From NCBI GenBank assembly GCA_022402535.1, contig JAKRSD010000019.1, positions 26,460-90,459 on the forward strand: a stretch of DNA of 64,000 bases. Reading direction: 5' to 3'. How positions within the stretch are numbered: the first letter of the stretch is position 1; each line of letters starts with the position of its first letter. The position numbers and the translations under genes were made by a program. The stretch comes from Flavobacteriales bacterium (GTDB lineage Bacteria > Bacteroidota > Bacteroidia > CAIKAF01). This document shows, piece by piece, positions 17,947 through 27,553 of this stretch. The notes under the pieces are model-generated. The model saw only the letters and a program-made list of their open reading frames with translations. It did not search any database and was not told where the DNA came from.

Positions 17947-20514
17947 CTATTCTCCTGAGTCTAAATCAATCACATTATTGAATACCCGGAAATCAACCCG
18001 GCGGTTTTTCTGACGTCCTTCCGGGTTATCGCTTCCATCCTCATTTTTATTGGGAGCCGCCGGTTTACTGAAACTGTAATTACTGTATGTAATCCGGTTT
18101 TTAGAAACACCGTTGGCAATTAACCAATTATAGGCCTGTTTGGCTCGATTGAGTGACAGGGTAAGGTTGTATTCGTACGAACCTCTTGAATCGGTGTGTC
18201 CGCTGATTTCTACTTTGGCATCGGGATATTGTCCCATGATTTTCACAATATTATTCAAATCGGTTAGCGATTCATTGCGGATGTTGAATTTGTCAAAATC
18301 AAAGTAAATACTGCGGATAGCCAATACATTTTCTTCGCTTTTTTCTACGTAAAAGTTTTTCTCTACTTTTTCGGTTTTGGCAGGCACTTTTATTACCACC
18401 CGCTCATTAATGTCGGCATATCCCTCAGATTCTACAGTGAAATTATACACCGTATTGGTTTTAATTTTGGTGCTGTATTTCTGTGTAGGCGAAGTGCTCA
18501 GCGTACTCAGCACTTTATTGTTTTGGTCTTTGATGATGATTTTGCCCGATTTTCTTTCATCATTGATTTTTTCAATAATGCTTCCTTCCAGCGTAATTTC
18601 TCTTACAATAGCCTTATCGCCTGTTTTGAGCAGGTAAAAGTCTTTTTCGAGCGTGTTTCCTTTAACGCCGGCTTCATTCAGCGAAATAATATCTTCATAA
18701 GACTGATAACCGTTTGATGTAACTCGCACTTTGTAAACCCCCATACGGTCCAGTTTACTTTCATATCCGTTATCGCCGGATTTGGCTGTAATTTTACTAT
18801 CGCCCATTACCGTTTCAAATACAATATCGGCCGGAATTACCTGCTCAGTATTTTCATCATAGACTTTACCTTTCAATACTAAGAATTTAAGAGGTTTCAG
18901 GTAAAAGTCTTTTTTAATGGTGAAACTATCCGGATGTTCCATTTCGGCGGTGAAGAACTCGGTAAAGCTCTCATATCCTTCGGCACTCACTTCTGCTTTG
19001 TATGATTCCGTTGCCATTACGGTGCCTTTGTAACTCCCTTTTGAGGGATATTCTAGGTCGATGTTGGTTTTATTCTTGGCAATGGAAATGGCAGGCTCTG
19101 TGATGATTTCTTTTGTGTCGGCATCGTACACGGTTCCGGAAATCATAAGTTTAAGATCCTTCAGAAATAACATGGTGTAGATATCTTTTTCGCCGAATCC
19201 GCCTCTGCGGTTCGAGTCGAAATAAGCTCTCACCCCTCCGGGCATTACCACAAAAAATACGTCATCGGCCGGTGTGTTGATGGGGTAACCCAGATTAACG
19301 GCAGGCCCGGGAACACCGTTTACGATTTCAGAACGGAAAATGTCATATCCTCCCATGGAGTTATGTCCTTTGGAACTGAAATATAAATACTGACCTACGT
19401 TGTCAATAAATACGCCATCTTCATCAAAATCGGTATTTACATTTTCGGTAAGCCGTTCGGGCGAACCCCATTTTTCGGTTTCCGAATCGTAATTCACCTT
19501 AAAGATATCTAGTCCTTTGGCCCCGATTTCGGGATTATTTGAGGTGAAATAAAGTGTTTTTCCGTCGGGCGAATAAGACGCATGACTTTCACGATATTTA
19601 GAGTTAACACCGGCAAGCGATTTAGGCAGCGACCAGGAACCGTCATCGCCCTGTTTGGATTCAAAAAGATCTCCTTCATTACGATAGCGGTAAATAATCA
19701 TTCTTTTTCCGTCGGCAGTAATCGCAACGGTTCCTTCATGGTCTTTCGAGTTTATAAGGCCTTTCACTTGTTTTGCGGACGACCAGCGTCCGTCTTCTCC
19801 TTTTTGGGAATGATAAATGTCTTCAAAATAGAAAACATCACCCACCGGAATGCCGCCACCCGTGGTGTTTGGACGACGGGACGTGTAATAAATATTTTTT
19901 TCATCGGCGGTTACAATGGCCGAATAGTCAGGATATTTAGAATTAACTCCCTTGCCCAGGTTGATGATGATGATCGGAACCGTATCTTTTAAAAGCACTT
20001 TACCATTCGCACACATCTGAATTTTACGGGTAGTGGTTTTAATATCAAGATCTATCTCCGCCTTTCTTTCGGGTTTGGCTGTAGGCAGCTCGGCTTCTAA
20101 AAGTTTGATGTATTCCCGGTATTCGGTTGAAGCTTTATCCCACTGCATGTCCAGATGATAGTTTTCGGCCGTAAGAATTTGTCCTTCCTTCTGAAATTTA
20201 GGATTCAGTGAAGCAGCTCTTTTAAAATATTCAGCAGCTTCTCCCTTCAGGTTAAGTGCATTATACACATATCCGATGGTGAAATTCAATTCTGAGTTAT
20301 TCGGGTTGAATTCCTGGGCTTCCAAAAGATACTTTAATGAACGTTCAAAGAAACGGGGACCCGAGGCAAACATATCCTGCCCTTTTTTGAGGCTGGTAAA
20401 TGCTTTATTAAAACCTTCCGGGTCGTTGGGAAAGTTCTGTTTTTTGAAGTCCACGTTTTGGGCCGCCAGTGCAAACGGCAAAATGAAGAATAAAACGGTA
20501 AGAAGTTTTTTCAT
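17947..20514 (-). CDS. OmpA-family protein with TPR, PD40 propeller and CRD repeats (PorE-like)
   Basis: Outer-membrane-associated, peptidoglycan-binding protein of 855 residues. Order: signal peptide (ending AAQ near 19), TPR region (about 30-140), a WD40-like PD40 beta-propeller (about 200-430; blades such as YTSRRPNTTGGG, LYFTSNNPEIG and YLYFSSKGHN), three carboxypeptidase-regulatory-like domains (about 460-720), then an OmpA domain (about 735-840; SGHTDSRGSYEYN). This order is that of PorE, the type IX secretion component that anchors the machine to peptidoglycan. Paralogues with other roles exist in many Bacteroidota and no other secretion gene is adjacent, so 'PorE-like' is as far as it goes. 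Confidence 0.85.
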   Translation of the reverse strand: MKKLLTVLFFILPFALAAQNVDFKKQNFPNDPEGFNKAFTSLKKGQDMFASGPRFFERSLKYLLEAQEFNPNNSELNFTIGYVYNALNLKGEAAEYFKRAASLNPKFQKEGQILTAENYHLDMQWDKASTEYREYIKLLEAELPTAKPERKAEIDLDIKTTTRKIQMCANGKVLLKDTVPIIIINLGKGVNSKYPDYSAIVTADEKNIYYTSRRPNTTGGGIPVGDVFYFEDIYHSQKGEDGRWSSAKQVKGLINSKDHEGTVAITADGKRMIIYRYRNEGDLFESKQGDDGSWSLPKSLAGVNSKYRESHASYSPDGKTLYFTSNNPEIGAKGLDIFKVNYDSETEKWGSPERLTENVNTDFDEDGVFIDNVGQYLYFSSKGHNSMGGYDIFRSEIVNGVPGPAVNLGYPINTPADDVFFVVMPGGVRAYFDSNRRGGFGEKDIYTMLFLKDLKLMISGTVYDADTKEIITEPAISIAKNKTNIDLEYPSKGSYKGTVMATESYKAEVSAEGYESFTEFFTAEMEHPDSFTIKKDFYLKPLKFLVLKGKVYDENTEQVIPADIVFETVMGDSKITAKSGDNGYESKLDRMGVYKVRVTSNGYQSYEDIISLNEAGVKGNTLEKDFYLLKTGDKAIVREITLEGSIIEKINDERKSGKIIIKDQNNKVLSTLSTSPTQKYSTKIKTNTVYNFTVESEGYADINERVVIKVPAKTEKVEKNFYVEKSEENVLAIRSIYFDFDKFNIRNESLTDLNNIVKIMGQYPDAKVEISGHTDSRGSYEYNLTLSLNRAKQAYNWLIANGVSKNRITYSNYSFSKPAAPNKNEDGSDNPEGRQKNRRVDFRVFNNVIDLDSGE

Positions 20515-20593
20515 CTGAACTGAGTTATATCAAAGGTGCTAAGGAACAAATGTGTGAAAAAAAAAGCCAATTGCCAAAACGCAAGCTTTCAGG

Positions 20594-21787
20594 TTATTTC
20601 ATTTGAATGCAATTTAAAATTTCCACAATGGTTTTTGCGGCTTTTTTAGCTTGTTTTTCGTTGATTATCAAAGGGGGAGCAAGGCGCAAGGATTTGTCAT
20701 TAAAGAGAAACCAATCGGTTACCAATCCTTTCTTCAGGCATTGACTTATCACTTCAAAATTCAGGGCTGCGTTTTCAAACTCTACAGAAAGCAACAGGCC
20801 TTTTCCGTTTACTTTTTTAATGAGCGGATGTTTCAGATTTTCCCTGAAAACCTGTTCCATATGTTGGGCGTTTTCCCAAAGTTTTTCTTGTAGAATGGTT
20901 TTAAGGGTTGCCAGCGTTGCTGCGGCAGAAACAGGATGCCCGCCGAATGTGGTGATATGCCCCAACACCGGATTGTGCGAAAAAGCTTTCATGTTTTCGG
21001 CAGAAGATATCATGACGCCGATGGGCATTCCGCCGCCCAGGCCTTTGGCTAGCACCAGAATGTCGGGAACAACGCCAAAAGATTCGAACGCGAACAGGGT
21101 GCCCGTGCGTCCCATGCCGGCCTGAATTTCATCCAAAACCAGCAAAGTGCCCGTTTCATTACATTTTTTGCGGAGTGCTTTGAGCCAGTTTGCCTCCGGA
21201 ACCAAAGCCCCGGCTTCTCCCTGTATCGTTTCGCAGAATACGGCTGCCGTATTTCGGGTGATTTGATTTAAATCTTCTTCGTGATTGAAACGGATATGCG
21301 ATATCCCGGGCAAAAGGGGTCTGTATGCATCGCGGAAATAGGGATTCCCCATCAGGCTCAGTGCTCCCTGTGTGCTTCCATGATAAGCGTTTTCCATAGC
21401 CACGAATTCGTAACGCCCGGTTACTCTTTTCGCCAGTTTCATGGCGGCTTCAATCGCCTCACTGCCCGAATTGGTAAAATACACCGAATGTAAGTTTTGG
21501 GGTAGTATATCGGCAAGCAGTTTGGCTGTTTTTACCTGCGGATGCTGCACATATTCCCCATACACCATCAGATGCATATAGGTGCGGGCTTGTTTCTGCA
21601 CGGCTCTAACCACTTTGGGATGCGCATGCCCCAATGCACTTACAGAAATGCCTGAAATCAAATCCATGTATTTCTTTTTATGCACATCGGTCATATACAG
21701 CCCCCTGGCTTTAATAATTTCCAGACCCATGGGCGCCGGGCTGGTTTGTGCACAATTTTCCAGAAAGAGTTTACGATGCGAATACAT
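20594..21787 (-). CDS. Class III (ornithine-type) PLP aminotransferase
   Basis: PLP-dependent enzyme of the acetylornithine/ornithine aminotransferase fold, about 397 residues. Marks: TNSGSEAIEAAMKLAKR (phosphate loop), AYHGSTQGALSL, LLVLDEIQAGMGRTG with the Asp that binds the pyridine N, and LVLAKGLGGGMPIG with Lys248 forming the Schiff base. The ATG at 21787 (MYSHRKLFLENC) is preferred over a start 23 codons upstream that adds unrelated residues. Substrate not resolved; no arginine or lysine genes adjoin it. Confidence 0.85.
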   Translation of the reverse strand: MYSHRKLFLENCAQTSPAPMGLEIIKARGLYMTDVHKKKYMDLISGISVSALGHAHPKVVRAVQKQARTYMHLMVYGEYVQHPQVKTAKLLADILPQNLHSVYFTNSGSEAIEAAMKLAKRVTGRYEFVAMENAYHGSTQGALSLMGNPYFRDAYRPLLPGISHIRFNHEEDLNQITRNTAAVFCETIQGEAGALVPEANWLKALRKKCNETGTLLVLDEIQAGMGRTGTLFAFESFGVVPDILVLAKGLGGGMPIGVMISSAENMKAFSHNPVLGHITTFGGHPVSAAATLATLKTILQEKLWENAQHMEQVFRENLKHPLIKKVNGKGLLLSVEFENAALNFEVISQCLKKGLVTDWFLFNDKSLRLAPPLIINEKQAKKAAKTIVEILNCIQMK

Positions 21788-21875
21788 GCCGTTTATTTGA
21801 ATACAAATTTGCAGATGCTTATTGGTATAGCCAATTTTATTCTTGCCGCCGCGCAATATTATTTTTTTCGTAAGA

Positions 21876-21907
21876 TTGGTATTTTCATGGGCACTCCAAT
21901 ACCTTTG
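21876..21907 (+). promoter_or_regulatory. Bacteroidota promoter for ppk1
   Basis: TTG (21876-21878), a 21-base spacer and TACCTTTG (21900-21907) match the consensus. Predicted transcription start is near 21913, about 50 bases before the ATG at 21965. It overlaps the leader region of the divergent aminotransferase gene. Confidence 0.7.
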
Positions 21908-21964
21908 AGCCCGATTACCTTTTAATTCAGACTACATTTCATTTCGTTTTTGATTGTTGAAAAT

Positions 21965-24034
21965 ATGCAATTAACACCCCCTTTATACAGCAATAATTTA
22001 AGTTGGCTTTCCTTTAATTTCAGAGTTTTACAGGAAGCGGCAGATGCCAAAACACCCTTGTTGGAGCGCTTGAAATTTCTGGCCATTTATTCTCAGAATT
22101 TAGATGAGTTTTTCAGGGTGAAAGTAGCGGCTATTCGTTCTCTTTCGGAGTCTAAAACAAACGGAAAACTCGATTTTGATCCCGAAGAACTGCTTTCCAA
22201 AATCATTGAAGAAGTAAGCCGGCAACAGGATATTTTTGGACAGACATACCGCAACGAAATCTTGCCCGGGCTAAGGAAAAACAACGTTTTTCTACTCAGT
22301 GAAGATGAGCTGAAGAATGAGTATAAGGAGTTCGTTACGGATTATTATGAAAAGAAGATAGAACCCATTTTAAACGTTTCAAAACTCACGTTTTACAATA
22401 AACCCGTTTTTCTGGAAAACCGTAAGGGGTATTTGATTTTTAAAGGCAAAAAGAATCCGTTGAAAGAAACCTTAGTGGTGGAGATTCCCACATCACTTAC
22501 CGGCCGCTTTGTAAAGCTCCCTTCAGAAAAAGGGGTGGTGAAAGTGTGTTTTGTGGATGATATCATCCGCATCTGTTTCTCCAAAAAAAACAAAGCAGTC
22601 GTGCAGGAGACAGGGTATGCCGTGAAGCTTTCTAGAGATGCCGAATTAAATATTGAAGATGAATTTTCGGGAAGCCTCATAAAAAAAATCCGAAGAAGTC
22701 TGAAAAATAGAAAAGATGGGGTGCCTGCCCGTTTTCTTTACGATGACAGAATGCCCAAAACGCTTCTGTCGCTTTTGAAAAAAGTGTGGGAATTTAAATC
22801 GAACGACTGTGTGGCGGGAGCCCGGTATCACAATTTCAATGATTTTTTTGAGTTCATTTCTTTGGTAAACCGTCCCGATTTGCTTTTAGAGCCTTTACCC
22901 AAAATTCCGGTGTTAAAACTTGATGGCCAAAGTTCTTATTTCAAAGTGCTAAACGAAACGGATATCCTGCTCCATTTCCCATATCATTCCTACGAATACT
23001 TTTTGAAGTTTTTGGAAAAAGCGGCTGATGATGATTCGGTCACAGAAATTAAAATGACATTGTACCGGGTAGCCAAGGAAAGTCGGGTGTGCAGAGCATT
23101 AATCAAAGCGGCTCGTTCCGGCAAAAAAGTGACGGCCTTTTTTGAAGTAAAAGCCCGTTTCGACGAAGAGTCGAATTTATTTTGGGCCGAAGAACTTCAA
23201 AAATCAGGCTGTAAGATATTATACAGTTTCCCGGGTTTGAAAGTGCACGCTAAACTCTGTCTGATTACCCGCCGGAAGAATAATCAGCTGAAGCGGTATG
23301 CCTATCTTTCTACCGGAAATTTCAATGAAAATACGGCCAATGTGTACACCGATTTCGGCCTGCTCACTTCGTCCAAGTCGCTAACCTTTGAAGCCGAACA
23401 GATTTTCTCCATGCTTACCGATATGCGTAAACGCTATGAGTTTAAGCATTTTCAGGTGGCCCCCGACCGTTTGCGTTCGGATATTTATCAGTTAATCGAT
23501 AAAGAAATCATCAATCACCTTTCCGGGAAAAAATCGGGAATCATACTTAAAATGAATGGATTGGATGATGCTGAAATGATAGCCAAACTCTATGAAGCTT
23601 CTTCTTATGGGGTGCCCGTTCGGATTATTAACAGGGGAATCTGCCGTTTGATTCCGGGCAAAAAAGGACTCAGCGAAAACATAAAAATTACCAGTATCGT
23701 CGATCGCTTTTTAGAACATCACCGTCTCTATTGGTTTATCAGCAACGACGAGAACAAAATTTACCTTTCTTCGGCCGATTTTATGAACCGCAACCTGAGC
23801 CGTAGAATAGAAGTATCTTATCCGGTAAACGAACCCCGTTATAAAAAGAGGCTGATGGATTTTATGAACTTTTATATGGCAGATAACACCAAATCGCGCC
23901 TTATTGATGAGTTTCATAAGAATGAATTTGTAAAGCCCAAAAAGGGTGAACCCCGATTGAATGCGCAAACCGCCGTGTGGCAGTATTATAAAGACAGGGT
24001 AGATTTTCCGGAGAAATACTTGAATGAACTCTGA
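21965..24034 (+). CDS. ppk1: Polyphosphate kinase 1
   Basis: Makes and reverses polyphosphate from ATP. The four-domain family pattern is complete in 689 residues: N-terminal YSNNLSWLSFNFRVLQEA, the LHFPYHSYEYFLKFLEKA region, the phospho-acceptor His428 in LKVHAKLC, GNFNENTANVYTDFGL, and the second catalytic His585 in FLEHHRLYWF. Both phospholipase-D-like histidines are thus present. The ATG at 21965 is chosen over a TTG at 21950, which adds five residues not usual for the family. It converges with engB, 4 bases apart. Confidence 0.95.
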   Translation: MQLTPPLYSNNLSWLSFNFRVLQEAADAKTPLLERLKFLAIYSQNLDEFFRVKVAAIRSLSESKTNGKLDFDPEELLSKIIEEVSRQQDIFGQTYRNEILPGLRKNNVFLLSEDELKNEYKEFVTDYYEKKIEPILNVSKLTFYNKPVFLENRKGYLIFKGKKNPLKETLVVEIPTSLTGRFVKLPSEKGVVKVCFVDDIIRICFSKKNKAVVQETGYAVKLSRDAELNIEDEFSGSLIKKIRRSLKNRKDGVPARFLYDDRMPKTLLSLLKKVWEFKSNDCVAGARYHNFNDFFEFISLVNRPDLLLEPLPKIPVLKLDGQSSYFKVLNETDILLHFPYHSYEYFLKFLEKAADDDSVTEIKMTLYRVAKESRVCRALIKAARSGKKVTAFFEVKARFDEESNLFWAEELQKSGCKILYSFPGLKVHAKLCLITRRKNNQLKRYAYLSTGNFNENTANVYTDFGLLTSSKSLTFEAEQIFSMLTDMRKRYEFKHFQVAPDRLRSDIYQLIDKEIINHLSGKKSGIILKMNGLDDAEMIAKLYEASSYGVPVRIINRGICRLIPGKKGLSENIKITSIVDRFLEHHRLYWFISNDENKIYLSSADFMNRNLSRRIEVSYPVNEPRYKKRLMDFMNFYMADNTKSRLIDEFHKNEFVKPKKGEPRLNAQTAVWQYYKDRVDFPEKYLNEL

Positions 24035-24038
24035 GAGG

Positions 24039-24638
24039 CTATACAAATTTTGTATTGCAGTCTTCAATAAATTGCAATAACTCTTCTTTGCCCATGCCTG
24101 TTTCAGAGGAAGTAAGAAAACGTTGAGGAAGTACTTCCCAGGTTTTAAGCAGCTCTTTTTCTATTTGGGCAATATTCTGCTGAATTTTTGTTTTACCCAG
24201 TTTATCGGCTTTGGTATATACAATACAGAACGGAATCTGATGTTCCCCGAGCCAGTCTATGAATTCCCCATCAATTAATTGCAGCGGAAGCCTTGAGTCA
24301 ATCAATACAAACAGACACATCAGATTTTCTCTTTTCAGAATATACTCTTCAATAAATGAAGCCCATTTTCTTCGGTCCGTTTTTGCTTTTTTGGCAAACC
24401 CATAACCGGGTAAGTCAACCAGATACCATTCCTGGTTTACGATGAAGTGGTTAATGAGCTGCGTTTTTCCGGGAGTGGAAGAGGTTTTGGCTAAATTTTT
24501 TCGCGAAACCAAGGCATTAATCAGGCTCGATTTACCTACGTTACTTCTGCCAATGAAAGCATATTCGGCTTTATCGGGTGCCGGACATTTAGCCGGGTCG
24601 GTGTTGCTGATGACGAATTCGGCATATTTAATATGCAT
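24039..24638 (-). CDS. engB: Ribosome biogenesis GTP-binding protein EngB/YihA
   Basis: Small GTPase for 50S subunit assembly. Marks: G1 GRSNVGKSS (residues 30-38), a G2 threonine in SSTPGKT, G3 DLPGYG, and G4 TKAD. The 199-residue length from the ATG at 24638 (MHIKYAEFVIS) is usual; the frame runs further upstream to 24695, but that part overlaps the hydrolase gene and lacks family features. It lies 10 bases downstream of the hydrolase gene in the same direction, so the two form an operon. Confidence 0.94.
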   Translation of the reverse strand: MHIKYAEFVISNTDPAKCPAPDKAEYAFIGRSNVGKSSLINALVSRKNLAKTSSTPGKTQLINHFIVNQEWYLVDLPGYGFAKKAKTDRRKWASFIEEYILKRENLMCLFVLIDSRLPLQLIDGEFIDWLGEHQIPFCIVYTKADKLGKTKIQQNIAQIEKELLKTWEVLPQRFLTSSETGMGKEELLQFIEDCNTKFV

Positions 24639-24648
24639 GCGTTTGGTT

Positions 24649-25404
24649 TTAGTGTCTGGAAAGCCAGCTTTCCAAAATAGAATTAAACTCCACACTATGT
24701 TCCATCATGGGCGCGTGACCGCACTTATCAATCCAGAACAACTCAGAGTTTACGATAAGTTTATGAAAATCTTCCGCCACTTCAGGAGGTGTGATGGTAT
24801 CATTTTTCCCCCAAATCAGGCAGGTGGGAACATGAATTTTATGCAGTTCATCGGCCATATTATGCCTGATGGCAGACTTGGCAATGGCAATAATACGGAT
24901 CAGTTTGGCCCGGTCGTTAATCATATCAAACACTTCATCTACCAGTTCATCGGTGGCAATGGCCGGGTCATAAAAGGTAACTTCCACTTTTTTGCGGATA
25001 AACTCTTTATCTTCCCGTTTTGGGTATGAACCGCCGAAGGCGTTTTCGTATAATCCCGAACTGCCTGTGAGTATGAGATGGCGAAGTTTTTCCTGATGAT
25101 TAACGGCATAAACCAAACCTACGTGCCCACCGAGCGAATTGCCCAGCATGGACACCTTATCGTAGCCCTTATGTTTTATAAAATCGCGGATGTATTTATA
25201 CAATGGTTTAACCCCCGCATCTAAGAGAGGCATATCGAAAAGCGGCATAATGGGAACAACCACGGTGTGCGTTTTTTTAAAATGGTTGATGACCCCTTCA
25301 AAATTACTTAATGCACCCATCAGTCCATGAAGAAGCATTAACACAGGCCCTTCACCTTCTTCCACATAGGTAAATTTTTTCTCCTCTTTTATGTTGAAAC
25401 TCAT
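24649..25404 (-). CDS. Alpha/beta hydrolase
   Basis: 251-residue cytoplasmic alpha/beta-hydrolase. Triad: Ser in GNSLGGH, Asp in IWGKNDTITP and His in DKCGHAPMME; the HGLMGALSNFE loop forms the oxyanion hole. There is no signal peptide. It is cotranscribed with engB downstream. The substrate is unknown. Confidence 0.88.
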   Translation of the reverse strand: MSFNIKEEKKFTYVEEGEGPVLMLLHGLMGALSNFEGVINHFKKTHTVVVPIMPLFDMPLLDAGVKPLYKYIRDFIKHKGYDKVSMLGNSLGGHVGLVYAVNHQEKLRHLILTGSSGLYENAFGGSYPKREDKEFIRKKVEVTFYDPAIATDELVDEVFDMINDRAKLIRIIAIAKSAIRHNMADELHKIHVPTCLIWGKNDTITPPEVAEDFHKLIVNSELFWIDKCGHAPMMEHSVEFNSILESWLSRH

Positions 25405-25421
25405 ACCGCTTTATGTCTAAC

Positions 25422-25451
25422 CAAAAGTAGATAAAAATATACATTAAACAA
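25422..25451 (-). promoter_or_regulatory. Bacteroidota promoter of the hydrolase-engB operon
   Basis: On the minus strand TTG (25449-25451), a 19-base spacer and TACTTTTG (25422-25429) match the consensus exactly, 17 bases before the ATG at 25404. Confidence 0.78.
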
Positions 25452-25690
25452 TTTGTGCCCCAAGAATTGATGTTGCCGCTCCGCAACTCGCTGTTTATGC
25501 ACTTTGTAGCGCTATACTTATTTACAAATATTAACAGTCGATTTAAGGCATTCTTCAAATCCGGGTTTCCGGGTTGAAATCTCCATCCTTTTGTAAAATT
25601 CAGAAAATGAATAAGCTGCAAGATGAATGTCTCGCATTTTTTACAACGTCTGCACAATAAATGGGGCTGTTTTGACGTAAAGTTTTCAAC
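25452..25690. other. Intergenic stretch between the hydrolase operon and the dcw cluster
   Basis: No gene is seen here. The stretch separates the divergent hydrolase promoter from the operator and promoter of mraZ. Base composition is AT-rich. No convincing hairpin or RNA was found by reading. Confidence 0.5.
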
Positions 25691-25693
25691 AAA

Positions 25694-25728
25694 GTGGTAA
25701 AAAAGGGTAAATTGTGTCAAATAGTGGT
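25694..25728 (+). promoter_or_regulatory. Probable MraZ operator: GTGGT-like boxes every 10 bp
   Basis: Four 5-base boxes start exactly 10 bases apart: GTGGT (25694), AGGGT (25704), GTGTC (25714) and GTGGT (25724), with A/T-rich 5-base spacers. MraZ in other bacteria binds GTGGG-type repeats with 5-base spacers ahead of its own gene. A weak -7 box TACTTTTA lies at 25740-25747, so bound MraZ would cover the upstream promoter region and repress the dcw operon. Confidence 0.75.
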
Positions 25729-25766
25729 AAAATTAGTCCTACTTTTACGACGTCAAACCAGAAAAA

Positions 25767-26234
25767 ATGCTCAACCTGATCGGAGAATATGACTGCAAAG
25801 TGGACGCCAAGGGGCGGTTCATGTTTCCGGCTGCCTTGAAAAAGCAGATTGGGGAGGCGTTTGATAAAGGATTTGTGGTCAACAGGAATCTGCATCAAAA
25901 GTGCCTGGTGCTTTACACCTTAGATGAGTGGCAGAAGCTGAATAAAGGCTTAAGTAAGCTGAACAGGCTGTTGCCTAAAAATGACATGCTCGTTCGCAAA
26001 ATCATAGGCGGAGCCACCGGGGCCGAAGCAGATAATACCGGCCGGGTTTTGGTGCCCCGTTCTCTCGCCGATTATGCGGGTATTCAAACAGAAATCAAGG
26101 TGCTCGGAAGTAATAACGTGGTTGAAATATGGGATAAGGCCGCTTATGAGGCCTTTATGTCTCAGGAGATTAATCTGGAAGAATTGGCTGAAGATGTATT
26201 GGGTAACCTCAACTTCACCGATAACGATGAGTAG
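25767..26234 (+). CDS. mraZ: Transcriptional regulator MraZ
   Basis: First gene of the dcw cluster, 155 residues, two SpoVT/AbrB-like half-domains: LIGEYDCKVDAKGRFMFPAA at the start and GAEADNTGRVLVPRSLADYA in the second half, both with the DxxGR core. It should form a ring oligomer that binds the 10-bp-spaced boxes just upstream and represses its own operon. The stop overlaps the rsmH start by 8 bases. Confidence 0.95.
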   Translation: MLNLIGEYDCKVDAKGRFMFPAALKKQIGEAFDKGFVVNRNLHQKCLVLYTLDEWQKLNKGLSKLNRLLPKNDMLVRKIIGGATGAEADNTGRVLVPRSLADYAGIQTEIKVLGSNNVVEIWDKAAYEAFMSQEINLEELAEDVLGNLNFTDNDE

Positions 26235-27123
26235 CTACCATGTGCCCGTTCTTTTACATGAGTCTGTGGATGGACTCGCCGTTAAGCCTTCAGGAACCTA
26301 TGTGGATTGTACCTTCGGAGGAGGCGGACATTCGGCACTGATACTTTCAAAGCTGGGGCCGGAAGGGCGTCTGATTGTGTTTGATAAAGATGAAGATGCT
26401 AAAAAGAACGCCCCCGAAGACAGTCGTCTTTACTTTGTCGCTTCTGATTTCCGCTTCATAAAAAATTACCTCAAGTTTTTAAAAATCACTCAGGTGGATG
26501 GTATTCTGGCCGATTTGGGGGTTTCCTCTCATCAGTTCGATACGCCCGAAAGAGGGTTTTCGCTCCGGTTTGAATCGGCGCTGGATATGCGGATGGATCA
26601 GAATGCCGCCGTATCGGCAGGAGATATTATCAATACCTACGAGCAGGAAGAGCTGGCCCGCGTGCTTTATGAATATGGAGAGTTAAATAATTCGCGGAGG
26701 GTGGCAGCACAGGTGGTTTCAGCCCGCCCGATTCAAGATACCGTAAAGCTTAAAGAAGTGCTCTCTCCCTTTTTGAGAAGAGGGGAAGAACACAAGTTTC
26801 TGGCAAAATTTTATCAGGCTCTGCGCATTGAGGTGAACGATGAAATCGCGGCATTGAAGGATCTGCTTCACGCCTCGTTGGAATTGCTCGCTCTTGGTGG
26901 AAGACTTTCGGTGATTTCTTACCATTCGCTCGAAGACCGGCTGGTGAAGAATTTTATCCGTGCCGGAAATTTTTCCGGAGTGCCCGAAAAGGATTTTTTC
27001 GGCAATCCGCTGGTGAACATGAAGGCTGTGAACCGGCAGGTGATCATACCCACTGAAGAAGAAATAAAACAAAATAACCGTGCCCGCAGTGCAAAGCTGC
27101 GGATAGCAGAAAAAATAGGATGA
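26227..27123 (+). CDS. rsmH: 16S rRNA m4C1402 methyltransferase RsmH
   Basis: SAM-dependent N4-methyltransferase for C1402 of 16S rRNA, 298 residues. Marks: YHVPVLLHESVDGL at the start, SAM loop DCTFGGGGHS, GILADLGVSSHQFD, and the C-terminal SYHSLEDRLVKNF. The ATG at 26227 overlaps the mraZ stop; the open frame continues upstream inside mraZ but does not encode family sequence. It overlaps ftsL by 4 bases (ATGA). Confidence 0.95.
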   Translation: MSSYHVPVLLHESVDGLAVKPSGTYVDCTFGGGGHSALILSKLGPEGRLIVFDKDEDAKKNAPEDSRLYFVASDFRFIKNYLKFLKITQVDGILADLGVSSHQFDTPERGFSLRFESALDMRMDQNAAVSAGDIINTYEQEELARVLYEYGELNNSRRVAAQVVSARPIQDTVKLKEVLSPFLRRGEEHKFLAKFYQALRIEVNDEIAALKDLLHASLELLALGGRLSVISYHSLEDRLVKNFIRAGNFSGVPEKDFFGNPLVNMKAVNRQVIIPTEEEIKQNNRARSAKLRIAEKIG

Positions 27124-27548
27124 ATAAAGAATTTACCATACCCAAAAATGAGCCCATACAGCCGTCGGCTGTAGAGAGTAATTCGGGTGCTTCTTCCCCC
27201 AAGAAGGGTAAGAAGGGATTCTTTTTTTCGCCCGCAAAAATTCTGAAGGGTGAGTTTTTGGCCGATGAAAAGGTAATCAAGCATCTGCCTTTCGTCATTT
27301 TTTTAACAGGTATTGCCATGGTGTACATCGCCAATGCATACTACGTGGAACGTAAGGTGGTGAAAATTCAGGCGCTGAATAAAAGAGTAAAGGATTTGCA
27401 TACCAACTATGTAAGCATTAAAGCCGAACTGATGTACAGCATGAAGCAGACGGAAATTGCCACCAAACTTGCTGAAACGGGATTGAAAGAGAGTGTGACA
27501 CCTCCCAAAGTAATACGGATTAACGAAAAGGAAACCCTCATTTACTGA
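27120..27548 (+). CDS. ftsL: FtsL-like division protein
   Basis: 142 residues: a cytoplasmic N-terminal part of about 60 residues rich in Ser/Lys, one membrane helix (FVIFLTGIAMVYIANAYYV, near 59-77) and a periplasmic coiled coil. The position between rsmH and ftsI, the topology and the size mark it as the Bacteroidota FtsL, part of the FtsQ-L-B complex that activates FtsWI. The cytoplasmic tail is longer than in E. coli, as in related phyla members. Confidence 0.85.
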   Translation: MNKEFTIPKNEPIQPSAVESNSGASSPKKGKKGFFFSPAKILKGEFLADEKVIKHLPFVIFLTGIAMVYIANAYYVERKVVKIQALNKRVKDLHTNYVSIKAELMYSMKQTEIATKLAETGLKESVTPPKVIRINEKETLIY

Positions 27549-27553
27549 TAAAC

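Noticed and set aside
24639..24695. Longer engB start
   Set aside because: The added codons overlap the end of the hydrolase gene and lack EngB features; the ATG at 24638 gives the family length.
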